From Paenibacillus doosanensis (GTDB lineage: Bacteria > Bacillota > Bacilli > Paenibacillales > NBRC-103111), in the NCBI RefSeq assembly GCF_025060755.1, contig NZ_JANYUY010000008.1, positions 1 to 64,000 of the forward strand: a stretch of 64,000 bases of DNA, given 5' to 3'. Position numbers and translations under genes: made by a program. Each line of letters begins with the position of its first letter. Position 1 is the first letter of the stretch. The notes beneath the pieces are model-generated. The model did not search any database, was not told where the DNA came from, and worked only from the letters and a program-made list of their open reading frames with translations. This document shows, one piece after another, positions 1 through 8,006 of this stretch.

Positions 1-69
1 GCACAGAACAAACATCGGATCATCGACGATCATATGGTGAAGCGCGTCATCCAGGGAGAATTGTCATAA
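1..69 (+). CDS. 3' end of an unidentified gene (partial)
   Basis: A reading frame enters the window and gives 22 residues ending in GELS before a TAA at 67-69. The base composition is like the host genes further right, not like the AT-rich element that starts shortly after, so I take it as the last host gene before the element. The stop codon lies inside the stem of a terminator hairpin, which supports it being a real gene end. The visible tail is too short to name a family. Confidence 0.45.
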   Translation, partial: AQNKHRIIDDHMVKRVIQGELS

Positions 70-86
70 TTCTCCCTTCCTTTTGT
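54..86 (+). terminator. Rho-independent terminator overlapping a stop codon
   Basis: A perfect 9-bp stem GGGAGAATT / AATTCTCCC with a 5-nt loop is followed by TTCCTTTTGT. It ends the gene that enters at the left edge, and the TAA stop is in the loop and 3' arm. Confidence 0.8.
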
Positions 87-154
87 ATCTCACGCGGACA
101 GATTGACCGTCACCAGCAGGACAACTTACGCCGTCAACTGTCGGACATTATACG

Positions 155-1192
155 TTAGCAGTAACAATAGGGAATCTTCCACTGTACAGGGATTGTAACA
201 GGATTTATGCCTATTTTATTAAGCCTTTGGATCAATTTGTCAAAATCGTTTCCTTCATAGTCCTCTCTGGCCTTCCATATCCCCCTACGTTCATTAATAA
301 GTTCAAGGAAAGCCACCAGTTGTTCTTTAGTCTTATCGGTTAATTTGGCATTGCCTCGAACTTGAGCTTTTGCCCCAGCAAGAGTAAAATAATCACCTAA
401 ACCTATAAATTTATTATAATAGAATTTAATTGTTTTAAGGCTTCTCTCTTTGTCCACGAAATTCACCAGTGATTTAGAATCCCAATCATTGGAAATTTTC
501 ATGTAATCAGTTTTGTTCTTTAAACATTGCACTTCAACACGGATTAGATTCTTTGCATCTTCAATTCGTGAATAATTATCATGCTGTCTACTTAGTTGAG
601 ATTCTTTATCATAAATTTGAAAATTAACAGAGTTGCCTTTTAAATAAAATGAATCATCATAGGGTTTCCAACGATGCCCTTTTTCGTCTTGCTTTCCTCC
701 AAGTACAAACCCATTTGGAACATTGGCCCGCTTTATTAACTCAATATAGTAAACCTTGAATTCAGTATTGATATTCACCGCGAGGTCAATTCTCCTTACT
801 TGGTAAGTGTGTAATAAGTCAAAATCAAAGCGTAAATGTTTATTTTTTCTCCGTTTTTGGAACACCTCTTTTATAGGTTTTAATAATTTGGTAAAGAGCT
901 TTGAGATAAGCGTATACTCAGAACCCGAAGTTATTTTCAAGAACTCGTTTGCATCTTTTAGCCGTTGAGGATTAATTACAATACATATCTCATCTTTATG
1001 ATAATCACAATATCTGGATTTCAAAGTAACCTTCACCCCATGCGCATCAAACAAAGTGAACCTATAGGCGTTTTTTCCAATTTGGTAAATTGACGCGGTT
1101 GTTTTAGAAGTTACTTTATTCAAAGCTTTTTGTAAGCTCCAAAATGTTGGTGAATCTAGTTGTTTATGCAATTCTACTGTATGAAAAGACAT
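155..1192 (-). CDS. Rep_trans-like replication initiation protein
   Basis: A 345-residue protein that resembles the replication initiation factor (Rep_trans) family found in rolling-circle plasmids and integrative conjugative elements. Visible family-like motifs are RRIDLAVN at residues 133-140, FQIYDKE at 191-197 and LIRVEVQ at 216-222, the usual order of strands around the active site in RepC-type initiators. I cannot place the nucleophilic Tyr. The start has a good site, GGAGG about 10 nt upstream of ATG. The gene is AT-rich and uses AT-ending codons, unlike the genes to the right. It is convergent with nothing and is separated from the next element gene by that gene's terminator. Inferred role: nicking and replication of the excised circular element. 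The family call is by motif only. Confidence 0.6.
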   Translation of the reverse strand: MSFHTVELHKQLDSPTFWSLQKALNKVTSKTTASIYQIGKNAYRFTLFDAHGVKVTLKSRYCDYHKDEICIVINPQRLKDANEFLKITSGSEYTLISKLFTKLLKPIKEVFQKRRKNKHLRFDFDLLHTYQVRRIDLAVNINTEFKVYYIELIKRANVPNGFVLGGKQDEKGHRWKPYDDSFYLKGNSVNFQIYDKESQLSRQHDNYSRIEDAKNLIRVEVQCLKNKTDYMKISNDWDSKSLVNFVDKERSLKTIKFYYNKFIGLGDYFTLAGAKAQVRGNAKLTDKTKEQLVAFLELINERRGIWKAREDYEGNDFDKLIQRLNKIGINPVTIPVQWKIPYCYC

Positions 1193-1399
1193 CTTGGTGA
1201 TACCTCCACTCGCATTTTTGTAGGCTATAAATTAATCTAATAAAACTGGAAATCCCTTCTACTATTTCTATAAATATCTGTAGATAAAAACTAATCAATA
1301 TATATATCTATCACACCCTAGATCCCGTTTATTTTCTTGCCTACTTTGTTCAGCATTGATTCAAGAAGTTAAACCTATTGAGATGTACTAAAGCAAATA

Positions 1400-1440
1400 A
1401 AAAAATACACAGCAGCGACTTTCCGCTCCTGTGTATTCCA
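1400..1440 (-). terminator. Terminator of the element's P-loop NTPase gene
   Basis: Read on the minus strand, AATACACAG and CTGTGTATT flank a 16-nt internal segment, followed by TTTTTTATTT. It lies just past the stop codon of the gene at 1444-3375, so the rep gene at 155-1192 probably has its own promoter in 1193-1400. Confidence 0.75.
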
Positions 1441-1443
1441 TGA

Positions 1444-3375
1444 TCAGTCATCTGACGAACTCATTAATTCGATACTTCTAAATACTTTGGAAATTTCCTT
1501 TTTGATTCTTTTTTCATTTTTCTTGTCGTAATCGTAATCATAATTATCTTCTTCCCTCTCCCTTTCACTTACGCGTATATCATACTGGTCCATGATTAAT
1601 TGAATAATCTCAGGTATCATGTTCGCATCAAAGGTAATCACTCTACATTTTATTTGATTGACCATTCTGTGTATAGCAGTAAATGGAACTGTTACACCAC
1701 CGCTAGTAATAATATAATTAGCATTACTGAGCATTTTACCGATCTTTTTAACTCCAATTACTGCTGATGCTCCATTTTTTGAACGTATATTTTCAGAAAC
1801 TAGGGAATAGACATATTCCCAATGTAATTTTAATTCATTTGTGTCAACATCATAAATGCCATAAACATTGTTATCTAAATTCAATTTATTGTAAAAGCTC
1901 TCATCTTTCAGCTCTACAACAATTTTGCCTTCGCGGATAATTTCCTCTAATTCTCTAAGAAACAACTCCAATTCAGGATCGATTATAGATTCACTTTGAT
2001 ATTGAAGAAGCTCTAGAAAAATATCTTTAGCCTCTTTACACTTCTCAAAATATTCCTCTGGAGTGATGAATCCTTTTTCCTTTCCATAAGATAAATAAAA
2101 ATTAAAAGCATTGATCAGATGGGCAATACTATCGACATATCTCGCATGGGCCACTTCCGATATCTCTTTTCTATTCTTCGAAAAATCCTTAAGATAGTCA
2201 TCAATAAAATGATGATTCAGTTTTCCAGCAAGCCACTCTAAGTAATAACTTATGCTTGTAGGAAGATATAAACTACCTTCATATTGTTCGAACTTTTTAA
2301 TTTTTTCAATATCAAAGCCATCTTCTGAACGATTAAAAATATTATCCATTTTCACTCGTATTGTACGAGCTATGGTTGATTTATTCTTTTCCGTGATTTC
2401 AAGAAACTTCTCTCCTGTAAATAAAGCCATTCCTTTCGGGACAATATCATACTCTACCGATAATTGTCTATCACCAAGCCATCTTATCACTGACTCTACC
2501 TTTTCGTCTGTTCGATATTCATTTACTTTGGTTTTTGACGTTCCATAATCGTCTATTATTGCTACACAATCCTTATATTTTAAACAAGTTGATTTAATTA
2601 CATTCTTATATGAATCTACACGCACGGTATTTTCTGTATCAAAAATTCTTGTGAATAAATTTGAGATTCTTGTTTTACCCAGTCCGGTTTTACCATGAAT
2701 CCACATTGCAAAATTAGGCGACAACTCTTTTGATTGAATTAATGGTGTCGTCACTATAGATGTTAGCACTATGCCTAGCAATGCATGTGTAAGTTTTTTA
2801 TCACAAATGCTTAACATATTCAGACTCTCTAAAAATGCCTCTTTGGGATCTAGTTTAGGGTCTCTTAATAGCTTAAACCCATTTGCTGTTGTCCTCACTT
2901 GTCCAGTAGTATCGCCAATACAGCTTCCCTCAGATAAAAATGACCAGCCGTTATTATAGTAATGCCAACCTATTGAATCATACTCCATGACTTTTGGAAT
3001 TTTTTGCTCCGATTGGTTCATAAATCTGATAATTGATCTATAGTTCCTCTTCTCATTTGGATAGATTTCCCCGTAAGGATTCCATTTTTTTAACCATTTT
3101 GTGTTGTGAATTTCTTCGAAGGGCACTTCTACTTTATCCAATAAAGTCTCATTGTTTACAATACCCGTAAAAACATACTTATGTTTTCGAATATTTTCAC
3201 CATCGCTAATTAGTATAATTTCATGTGGGATCAATACAAAATTGCAAATTGGTTCAAGTCTTTCATGGTTCCAAACACAAAATTCTCCATCCTCATTGAT
3301 CTGAAAATCGTTATCACAAAAAGTGCTTTTGAATTGGTTTAGTTTTTCTCGAATATAAAATATATTTTCCTGCAT
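1444..3375 (-). CDS. P-loop NTPase of mobile element (DUF927 / helicase-like)
   Basis: A 643-residue protein with a clear Walker A, GKTGLGKT at residues 228-235, and a Walker B, VAIIDDYG at 271-278. The region before the P-loop (about 95-215) has aromatic GW pairs and spacing reminiscent of DUF927 proteins, which are fused to or stand in for primase-helicases in phages and integrative elements. The C-terminus has an acidic, Tyr-rich low-complexity run near residues 608-620, then a basic segment. It lies next to the Rep-like gene on the same strand, with a terminator of its own. Inferred role: helicase or replication-associated ATPase of the excised element. A partitioning or defence ATPase cannot be excluded. 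Composition is strongly AT-rich, consistent with transfer. Confidence 0.55.
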   Translation of the reverse strand: MQENIFYIREKLNQFKSTFCDNDFQINEDGEFCVWNHERLEPICNFVLIPHEIILISDGENIRKHKYVFTGIVNNETLLDKVEVPFEEIHNTKWLKKWNPYGEIYPNEKRNYRSIIRFMNQSEQKIPKVMEYDSIGWHYYNNGWSFLSEGSCIGDTTGQVRTTANGFKLLRDPKLDPKEAFLESLNMLSICDKKLTHALLGIVLTSIVTTPLIQSKELSPNFAMWIHGKTGLGKTRISNLFTRIFDTENTVRVDSYKNVIKSTCLKYKDCVAIIDDYGTSKTKVNEYRTDEKVESVIRWLGDRQLSVEYDIVPKGMALFTGEKFLEITEKNKSTIARTIRVKMDNIFNRSEDGFDIEKIKKFEQYEGSLYLPTSISYYLEWLAGKLNHHFIDDYLKDFSKNRKEISEVAHARYVDSIAHLINAFNFYLSYGKEKGFITPEEYFEKCKEAKDIFLELLQYQSESIIDPELELFLRELEEIIREGKIVVELKDESFYNKLNLDNNVYGIYDVDTNELKLHWEYVYSLVSENIRSKNGASAVIGVKKIGKMLSNANYIITSGGVTVPFTAIHRMVNQIKCRVITFDANMIPEIIQLIMDQYDIRVSEREREEDNYDYDYDKKNEKRIKKEISKVFRSIELMSSSDD

Positions 3376-3614
3376 AATGGATCTCCTTGAAAATAAAATT
3401 AATGGTTGTAAAAATATGAATATATGATTTATTATATCACTTTACTTCATATTTTCATATTTTTTATATTAATTTTAAAAAAATTATTAAACTCAAATAA
3501 CGTTACTTAATCACTGTAGATTTTATATAACTATACATAAACAATGAGCTAATAGTAATATATACTATTAAAAATCTATATTATTACATTGAATAAAATG
3601 AAAGGATGATTTTA
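3376..3614. other. AT-rich divergent control region of the element
   Basis: This gene-free stretch separates the leftward NTPase gene from the rightward xis-like gene. It is almost pure A/T with several partial repeats of TATATTA, CATATTTT and TAATATATACTATTA type. It must hold divergent promoters and is a reasonable place for a replication origin, but I see no conserved origin motif. Confidence 0.4.
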
Positions 3615-3809
3615 ATGTTTAATCAATATGACGATATTGTCCCAGTTGAAGAATTAATGGCGATACTTTTTATTGGTCGAAATAAAGCATATGAATTATT
3701 AAAGTCAGGTCAAATTCAATCCTTCAAAGTGGGTAGGGCTTATCGAATCCCTAAAGCATGCATTCAAGACTATGTCTTACAAAAAGTAAAACAAAAAGCC
3801 AATGATTAA
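3615..3809 (+). CDS. Excisionase-like helix-turn-helix protein
   Basis: A 64-residue protein of the excisionase/MerR-like HTH family that binds DNA with a winged helix (helix_turn_helix_17 type). The segment from VPVEELMAIL through RIPKACIQDYV is typical: helix, turn, recognition helix with KAYELLKSGQI, then a wing with FKVGRAYRI. I chose the ATG at 3615 because AAAGGATG at 3601-3608 is correctly spaced for it; the upstream ATG at 3606 lies inside that ribosome binding site. It precedes the integrase on the same strand, the usual xis-int order. It probably steers the integrase toward excision, or represses one of the element promoters. Confidence 0.8.
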   Translation: MFNQYDDIVPVEELMAILFIGRNKAYELLKSGQIQSFKVGRAYRIPKACIQDYVLQKVKQKAND

Positions 3810-3881
3810 CCCACTCACTATTTTTGGTAGTATTTAAAAACAGTAAGGCTAATAATTACAAGAATTGACTCCACCAGACTG

Positions 3882-3957
3882 GGTCCAACAAACAGGAACA
3901 ATAGTTACCAAAATAACTATTCAAGCTGCTCAATAGAGCAGCTTTTTTCTTTGGACC
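3882..3957 (+). ncRNA. Nested hairpin (three-way junction) between xis and int
   Basis: An outer stem GGTCCAA (3882-3888) / TTGGACC (3951-3957) encloses two hairpins: ATAGTTA/TAACTAT (3901-3920) and GCTGCTC/GAGCAGC (3925-3942). The second is followed by six T and works as a terminator. This is directly visible pairing. Its function as an attenuator of integrase expression, or as an element RNA, is inferred. Confidence 0.5.
3923..3948 (+). terminator. Rho-independent terminator downstream of xis
   Basis: AAGCTGCTC, the loop AATA, then GAGCAGCTT and a T run. It lies between the xis-like gene and the integrase, so int is likely controlled by read-through or by a separate promoter in 3950-4040. 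Confidence 0.8.
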
Positions 3958-4059
3958 AACAATTAACAACGAACTCTTTCAAACCTAGCAAATAAAAAAT
4001 AATTTCATCCCCAACAGTGAGATAGCAGTAAAAATTTATTTCCAAAGGAGAAATCAAAA

Positions 4060-5166
4060 ATGCCCGTTTATAAAAATGAAACAGCAAAAAAAAACCAATG
4101 GTACTATTCATTCCAAGCCAAGGATTCTAGCGGTAAGACGAAAACCTATACCAAACGCGGTTTCCGCACAAAGAAGGAAGCCGAGAATGCTGAAATTGCA
4201 ATCAAGGACTCAATGAACAAAGGAACATATATTCAACCTTCCAAAATTACATTTGGACAGTACCTGATAAATTGGCTTGATGCCCGAACAGATTTAAGGA
4301 ACTCGACGAGAACTGGATATGAGATGATTATTCGCCGACATATTACCCCAGCTCCAATAAGTCAAACACCACTATCAGAGATAAATGCCATGACTATCGA
4401 AAACTTTATGAAACAAGTACACGAAACCGAATATTCGGATAGCTTCAAACGAAATATATTCAAGGTCATTCACAAGTCGCTTCGTGACGCAGAACGGAAA
4501 TTATTGATTTTGAGGAACCCTGCCTCCTTAATCAGCAAACCTAAAGTCGCAAAAAAAGAAATGAACTATTGGACAGAAGAGGAAGCAAAAGCGTTCCTCC
4601 AAGCCATCCATGGTCACAGACTACGGGTTATCTTCGTATTGGCTATTCATTGTGGAATGCGAATGGGTGAAATTAGGGGATTGCGTCTCTCGGATATCGA
4701 TCTAAAACGCGGAATTGTTTCAGTAAGGCATATTATGGACTCTGAAAGGAACCTCCAAATCGGTACTAAAACAAATGCAGGCAATCGTTCTATCTCCTTG
4801 TCACCTTTTGTAATCAAGGAAATCGATAGACGAATTCAAGCGATTCATCAGGAACGGAATCTTGCTGGCGATAAGTACGAAGATCAAGGTTTCCTTGTTT
4901 GCACGAAAAAAGGTAGACCTTATCTAAAGCATAACTGCCGCGACATATGGGTCAGGCTTCTTAAGAAAACTGGCCTGAGACAAATACGATTTCATGATTT
5001 ACGGCACACTTGCGCGTCACTCCTGCTAGGACTCGGTGTTCATCCTAAAGTAGTCCAAGAACGGCTTGGACACTCATCTGTACAAATCACTTTGGACACA
5101 TATTCACACCTTGCTCCTAACATGCAGCAAGACGCAGCAAACGCTCTGCAAGATCTTTTAAAGTAA
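4060..5166 (+). CDS. int: Tyrosine recombinase (integrase)
   Basis: A 368-residue phage-type site-specific recombinase that integrates and excises the surrounding element. Domains in order are an AP2-like arm-binding domain (about 1-55), a SAM-like core-binding domain (about 62-160) and the catalytic domain (about 170-360). Catalytic residues can be read as R201 (in CGMRMGEIRGL), K237, H312 and R315 (in HDLRH), H338 (in LGHSS) and nucleophile Y348 (in DTYSHL), so the enzyme looks intact. AAAGGAG lies about 9 nt before the ATG. It lies last on the right side of the element, so the right attachment site should be just downstream. The length and domain set are typical of ICE and satellite integrases of Firmicutes. 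Confidence 0.95.
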   Translation: MPVYKNETAKKNQWYYSFQAKDSSGKTKTYTKRGFRTKKEAENAEIAIKDSMNKGTYIQPSKITFGQYLINWLDARTDLRNSTRTGYEMIIRRHITPAPISQTPLSEINAMTIENFMKQVHETEYSDSFKRNIFKVIHKSLRDAERKLLILRNPASLISKPKVAKKEMNYWTEEEAKAFLQAIHGHRLRVIFVLAIHCGMRMGEIRGLRLSDIDLKRGIVSVRHIMDSERNLQIGTKTNAGNRSISLSPFVIKEIDRRIQAIHQERNLAGDKYEDQGFLVCTKKGRPYLKHNCRDIWVRLLKKTGLRQIRFHDLRHTCASLLLGLGVHPKVVQERLGHSSVQITLDTYSHLAPNMQQDAANALQDLLK

Positions 5167-5276
5167 CCAAAAAAAACGAATCATTTCAAAATCATTTCAA
5201 ATGCTCTTGTTCCCCCTTTTTAATATCCACCTACGCCCCGTAAACCCTTACTGTTAAAGGGATATTTTGCGCTGCA

Positions 5277-5310
5277 CAAAAAAAGAGACCCGGCCAACGG
5301 GGCCAGGTCT
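5277..5310 (-). terminator. Minus-strand terminator at the element edge
   Basis: Read on the minus strand, AGACCTGGCC and GGCCGGGTCT (with one offset base) are followed by seven T. The nearest minus-strand gene, GH88, already has a closer terminator at 5498-5522, so this one is either a backup or belongs to DNA split from its gene. Confidence 0.7.
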
Positions 5311-5408
5311 GAAAGTGTTTATATATTAAAAAGGGGGTCTTGTTAATTATATTACACAACTAACATGTTAAAACGATAACAGAAATATTTCAATTGTGTA
5401 ACAAATGA

Positions 5409-5420
5409 GAAAGCGCTTTC
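5409..5420. promoter_or_regulatory. cre-like palindrome GAAAGCGCTTTC
   Basis: A perfect 12-bp palindrome matches the core of the Bacillales catabolite-responsive element (TGAAAGCGCTTTCA). It lies downstream of the GH88 gene and upstream of no visible gene, so its target is unclear. It may mark a locus interrupted by the inserted element. Confidence 0.4.
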
Positions 5421-5442
5421 CGAATTTCTCTCGACCGAAGGA

Positions 5443-5483
5443 TGGTGAAAAACGCTGACTATACATGCGAGAGCATCTTCCGA
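5443..5483. repeat. Partial copy of the MITE-like interspersed repeat
   Basis: The 41 bases from TGGTGAAAAACGCTGACT to AGCATCTTCCGA match 24390-24430 at 35 of 41 positions. The two copies lie in unrelated intergenic regions. The right half of the element is absent here. Confidence 0.65.
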
Positions 5484-5497
5484 GTAGAACAACAGCG

Positions 5498-5522
5498 AAA
5501 AAGAGCGGCCTAGCGGCCGCTC
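5498..5522 (-). terminator. Terminator of the GH88 gene
   Basis: A perfect stem GAGCGGCC / GGCCGCTC with a four-base loop is followed on the minus strand by five T. It lies 43 bases past the GH88 stop codon. Confidence 0.8.
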
Positions 5523-5565
5523 GCTTATTTCACTGCGGTTTTAAACCGCTTGTATAGAACAGGGC

Positions 5566-6696
5566 TTATCTTTCGTACCAGTAGCCTTTGATTCCTTTTT
5601 CCAGCCGAACCAATGCTTCCAGATAGTAATAGTCGCCCCAAATCATATAGTCGTCCGGCGCGTTATTGCCTCGGACATGGTAGGAGCCGTGCTCCAGGAA
5701 GCCTTCGGCATCCGGCTTACCGATAGTCGCGTAGCCGTTCACAAGACCTTTCAGCGAACGCTGCAGGCCGTCTTCGAGGAACGCGCGGTCCGGATCGTCG
5801 GCGCTCAGATGAGACAAGAGTTCAATCAGTCCCGCCGCCGTAATCGCCGACGCAGAGCTGTCGCGCTCCGTCTTATCGTTCACCGGCACGTTGAAATCCC
5901 AATACACGACGTCGTCTTCCGGCAGACGCTCCAGGAAGTAGCGAGCCATCCGTTTGGAGGTTTCCAGGTACAGCGGGTTTTTGGTGTAATGATAGCTGAG
6001 CGCGAACCCGTATACTCCCCACGCTTGTCCGCGGGTCCAGGTCGAGCCGTCCTGGTAGCCTTGATGCGTGCCGCCCCGGATCGATTCTCCGGTCTCCGGA
6101 TCGAAGTAGAACGTATGATAGGAGGAATCGTCGCCGCGCACCAGGAATCGGCGGGATTTGTCCGCGTGAATGACAGCTACGTCGCGGTACTTTTCATTGC
6201 CCGTTTGCTCGTACGCCCAATAAAGCAGCGGCAGGTTCATCATGCAGTCGATAATGATGCGTCCGCCGTTCTGCGGGTCGCCTGCGGGACCCCAAGCCTG
6301 AATGTATTGCCCTTTCTCTCTCCACCGGGTCATCAGCCAATCGGCCGCTTCCAGCGTCAGTTGCTTGGCAGCCTCGTCGCGCTCGATAATCCACTGCGCC
6401 TTGGAGGACAGCGAGTACAAGAAGCCGATATCGTGGTGATCGATCGCGACTTTGCCGTCCATCCGCTTGCGGAAGCTTGTTACCGTCTTCTCAGCGGCTT
6501 GCTTGAACACCGGATCGCCGGAGTATTCGTAGCACAGCCACAAAATGCCGGACCAGAAGCCGTCCGTCCAATCGTCATTATCGTTGAGCAAATATTTGCC
6601 GTCGTTGCTCACATGAGGGAATAAATCCCCGTATTTCTCAATGTTCGCTCTTGTCTTTTGCACTGCATCTTCAATCGCTTGCTTCCACATACTCAT
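5566..6696 (-). CDS. Unsaturated glucuronyl hydrolase (GH88)
   Basis: A 376-residue cytoplasmic glycoside hydrolase of family 88. It releases the unsaturated uronic acid from oligosaccharides made by polysaccharide lyases acting on glycosaminoglycans, xanthan, gellan or similar chains. The length matches the Bacillus unsaturated glucuronyl hydrolase, and the two conserved catalytic Asp residues are in place: about D89 in DHHDIGF and about D150 in IIIDCMMN. WAPW-type aromatic and GGTHQGY loops line the (alpha/alpha)6 barrel. I start at the ATG at 6696 because AGGAGG precedes it; an in-frame ATG at 6741 lacks a site. No signal peptide. It follows the LacI-type gene by 90 bases on the same strand and is probably its target. 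GH105 is the alternative family. Confidence 0.88.
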   Translation of the reverse strand: MSMWKQAIEDAVQKTRANIEKYGDLFPHVSNDGKYLLNDNDDWTDGFWSGILWLCYEYSGDPVFKQAAEKTVTSFRKRMDGKVAIDHHDIGFLYSLSSKAQWIIERDEAAKQLTLEAADWLMTRWREKGQYIQAWGPAGDPQNGGRIIIDCMMNLPLLYWAYEQTGNEKYRDVAVIHADKSRRFLVRGDDSSYHTFYFDPETGESIRGGTHQGYQDGSTWTRGQAWGVYGFALSYHYTKNPLYLETSKRMARYFLERLPEDDVVYWDFNVPVNDKTERDSSASAITAAGLIELLSHLSADDPDRAFLEDGLQRSLKGLVNGYATIGKPDAEGFLEHGSYHVRGNNAPDDYMIWGDYYYLEALVRLEKGIKGYWYER

Positions 6697-6786
6697 GTCC
6701 TGTCTCTCCTCCTGTATAATCGCTTTTTTTGTCGGGAGCATGCCGCTTCATTGGCAGCAGCGGTTTGCCCGTCTGTCGGTCTTGGC

Positions 6787-7836
6787 TTATGTAGCCGCCG
6801 TCGATAAACGCGGAATCAAGGTCAGCGGGATGCGAATCTCGTGCCCTTCGCGAAGCGCCTGCCGCTCATGCTCCTCGCCGGCCTTCTCATCCTCTCCCAG
6901 CTGCCGGAGCATCAGATCGACGGCCAACCTAGCCTGCTGGCTGTACGGGATATCGAGCGTCGTGATCTGCGGGTAGCAGGAGTGGGAGACGACATCGTTG
7001 TTGATGCCGAAAATTTTGTACTCCTCCGGCACCCGCAAACCCTGCTCGATCGCTGCGGACATAAACCGAAGCGCCACGAGATCGTCAAAGGCGAGAATGC
7101 CGACCGGCCCGTCCCCGCTCATCTCCCGGGTCATGCGGACCAGCTCGGCCATCGGCTGAGGGTCCGCTTCCAAGACATAAGAGCGAATTCCGTCTCCGGC
7201 CTCGGCAGCCCCTTGGCGGAATCCTTTCAAGCGCTGCTTGTTCGTCTCATGCGCCCGCGACCGCCCCAGATAAAACAAAGACCGGCAGCCCTGCCGAACC
7301 AAATGCCGCACCGCTTCCAAACAGCCTCCGGCAAAATCCAGATTGACCGCTCCGGCAGCGATGTCCTGAGGCCAATTCCAGCCGTTAAACAGCACAAGCG
7401 GAGTCCCGTCGCTAACGATATGGCGCGTCGTATCCGTAGACATCGCCAAGCCGTGGCAGAACAGCCCGTCCACCCTGCGCTGAAGCAGCACGTCCAAATG
7501 CCGCTTCTCCATGTCCGGGTCGTAACCTCCTGCCGAGAACACGGACATATGGTATCCGAACCGGTGCGCCGTACGTTCCATCACTTCGGCAAAAAGCCCG
7601 TAGTAGCCGATAAAACCGGGGACGATCAGTCCCAGCTCGTAAGACTTCTTGCGGCTTAGACTGGCCGCCATCACATTGCGGCGATAGCCCAGCTCTTCGG
7701 CCGCCTTCTCCACCTTACGGATCGTTTCTTCGGCCATGGGCACTTTGCGCCGGTTCAATACATTGGACACAGTAGCGATGGAAACGCCCGCTGCTTCCGC
7801 TATATCTACTATGGTAACGGAACGGTGTTTGCTCAT
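6787..7836 (-). CDS. LacI-family transcriptional regulator
   Basis: A 349-residue repressor of the LacI/GalR family. The N-terminal HTH (VTIVDIAEAAGVSIATVSNVLN, about residues 7-28) and hinge helix (NVMAASLSRKKS) are followed by a sugar-binding periplasmic-protein-like domain beginning ELGLIVPGF. AAAGGAAG precedes the ATG. A perfect inverted operator lies 23 bases upstream of the start, so it probably autoregulates. The downstream GH88 gene suggests that the inducer is a uronic-acid-containing sugar. There is no transporter or lyase gene in the cluster, and the locus ends at the mobile element on the other side. Confidence 0.92.
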   Translation of the reverse strand: MSKHRSVTIVDIAEAAGVSIATVSNVLNRRKVPMAEETIRKVEKAAEELGYRRNVMAASLSRKKSYELGLIVPGFIGYYGLFAEVMERTAHRFGYHMSVFSAGGYDPDMEKRHLDVLLQRRVDGLFCHGLAMSTDTTRHIVSDGTPLVLFNGWNWPQDIAAGAVNLDFAGGCLEAVRHLVRQGCRSLFYLGRSRAHETNKQRLKGFRQGAAEAGDGIRSYVLEADPQPMAELVRMTREMSGDGPVGILAFDDLVALRFMSAAIEQGLRVPEEYKIFGINNDVVSHSCYPQITTLDIPYSQQARLAVDLMLRQLGEDEKAGEEHERQALREGHEIRIPLTLIPRLSTAAT

Positions 7837-7858
7837 AGAGAACTTCCTTTTAATTTAG

Positions 7859-7888
7859 GTTTAAACGTTTCAATTAAAACGTTTAAAC
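7859..7888. promoter_or_regulatory. Operator for the LacI-type regulator
   Basis: The arms GTTTAAACGTTT (7859-7870) and AAACGTTTAAAC (7877-7888) are perfect 12-bp inverted copies around CAATTA. Each arm has its own AACGTT centre, the core typical of LacI-family sites, so this may be two overlapping sites. It lies just upstream of the lacI-like start codon. Confidence 0.8.
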
Positions 7889-7945
7889 TAATTTTAATAA
7901 TAATCGTCCGCTTCGTCAAGAGCCTCTTTATTGGCTCTTAAACAA

Positions 7946-7990
7946 CAAAAAAATCCCTCCCGCAAGGAAGCTCCTCGCGAAAGGGATTTG
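7946..7990 (-). terminator. Terminator of sdhCAB
   Basis: On the minus strand AAATCCCT pairs with AGGGATTT, with a further inner GCGAGGAGC/GCTTCCTTGC-like stem, and is followed by a T run. It lies 17 bases past the sdhB stop. Confidence 0.85.
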
Positions 7991-8006
7991 CCCTATCGTT
8001 CTATGA

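Larger units (their letters stand above)
80..5280. mobile_element. Small AT-rich integrative element (rep, NTPase, xis, int)
   Basis: The four genes between about 155 and 5166 form a compact module of integrase, excisionase-like protein, Rep-like initiator and P-loop NTPase. All are much richer in A/T than the rest of the window, and composition changes abruptly on both sides. No relaxase, capsid, packaging, resistance or defence gene is present. Boundaries are approximate: I searched 60-220 and 5166-5420 by eye and found no convincing direct repeat, so the attachment sites are not defined. It may be an integrative mobilizable element, a plasmid-like integrated element or a decayed prophage satellite. 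Confidence 0.7.
5167..5565. other. Gene-free junction between the element and the host GH88 locus
   Basis: It holds a direct repeat AATCATTTCAAA near 5179-5200 (possible integrase arm sites), a minus-strand terminator at 5277-5310, a cre-like palindrome at 5409-5420, a copy of an interspersed repeat at 5443-5483 and the GH88 terminator at 5498-5522. I see no credible gene. Confidence 0.6.

Noticed and set aside
60-220. Left attachment site of the element
   Set aside because: By eye I found no direct repeat with 5166-5420 longer than six bases, so no att site is claimed.
5677-6624. 315-codon plus-strand frame over the GH88 gene
   Set aside because: It lies opposite a clear GH88 gene, has an Arg/Val-rich composition and no ribosome binding site.
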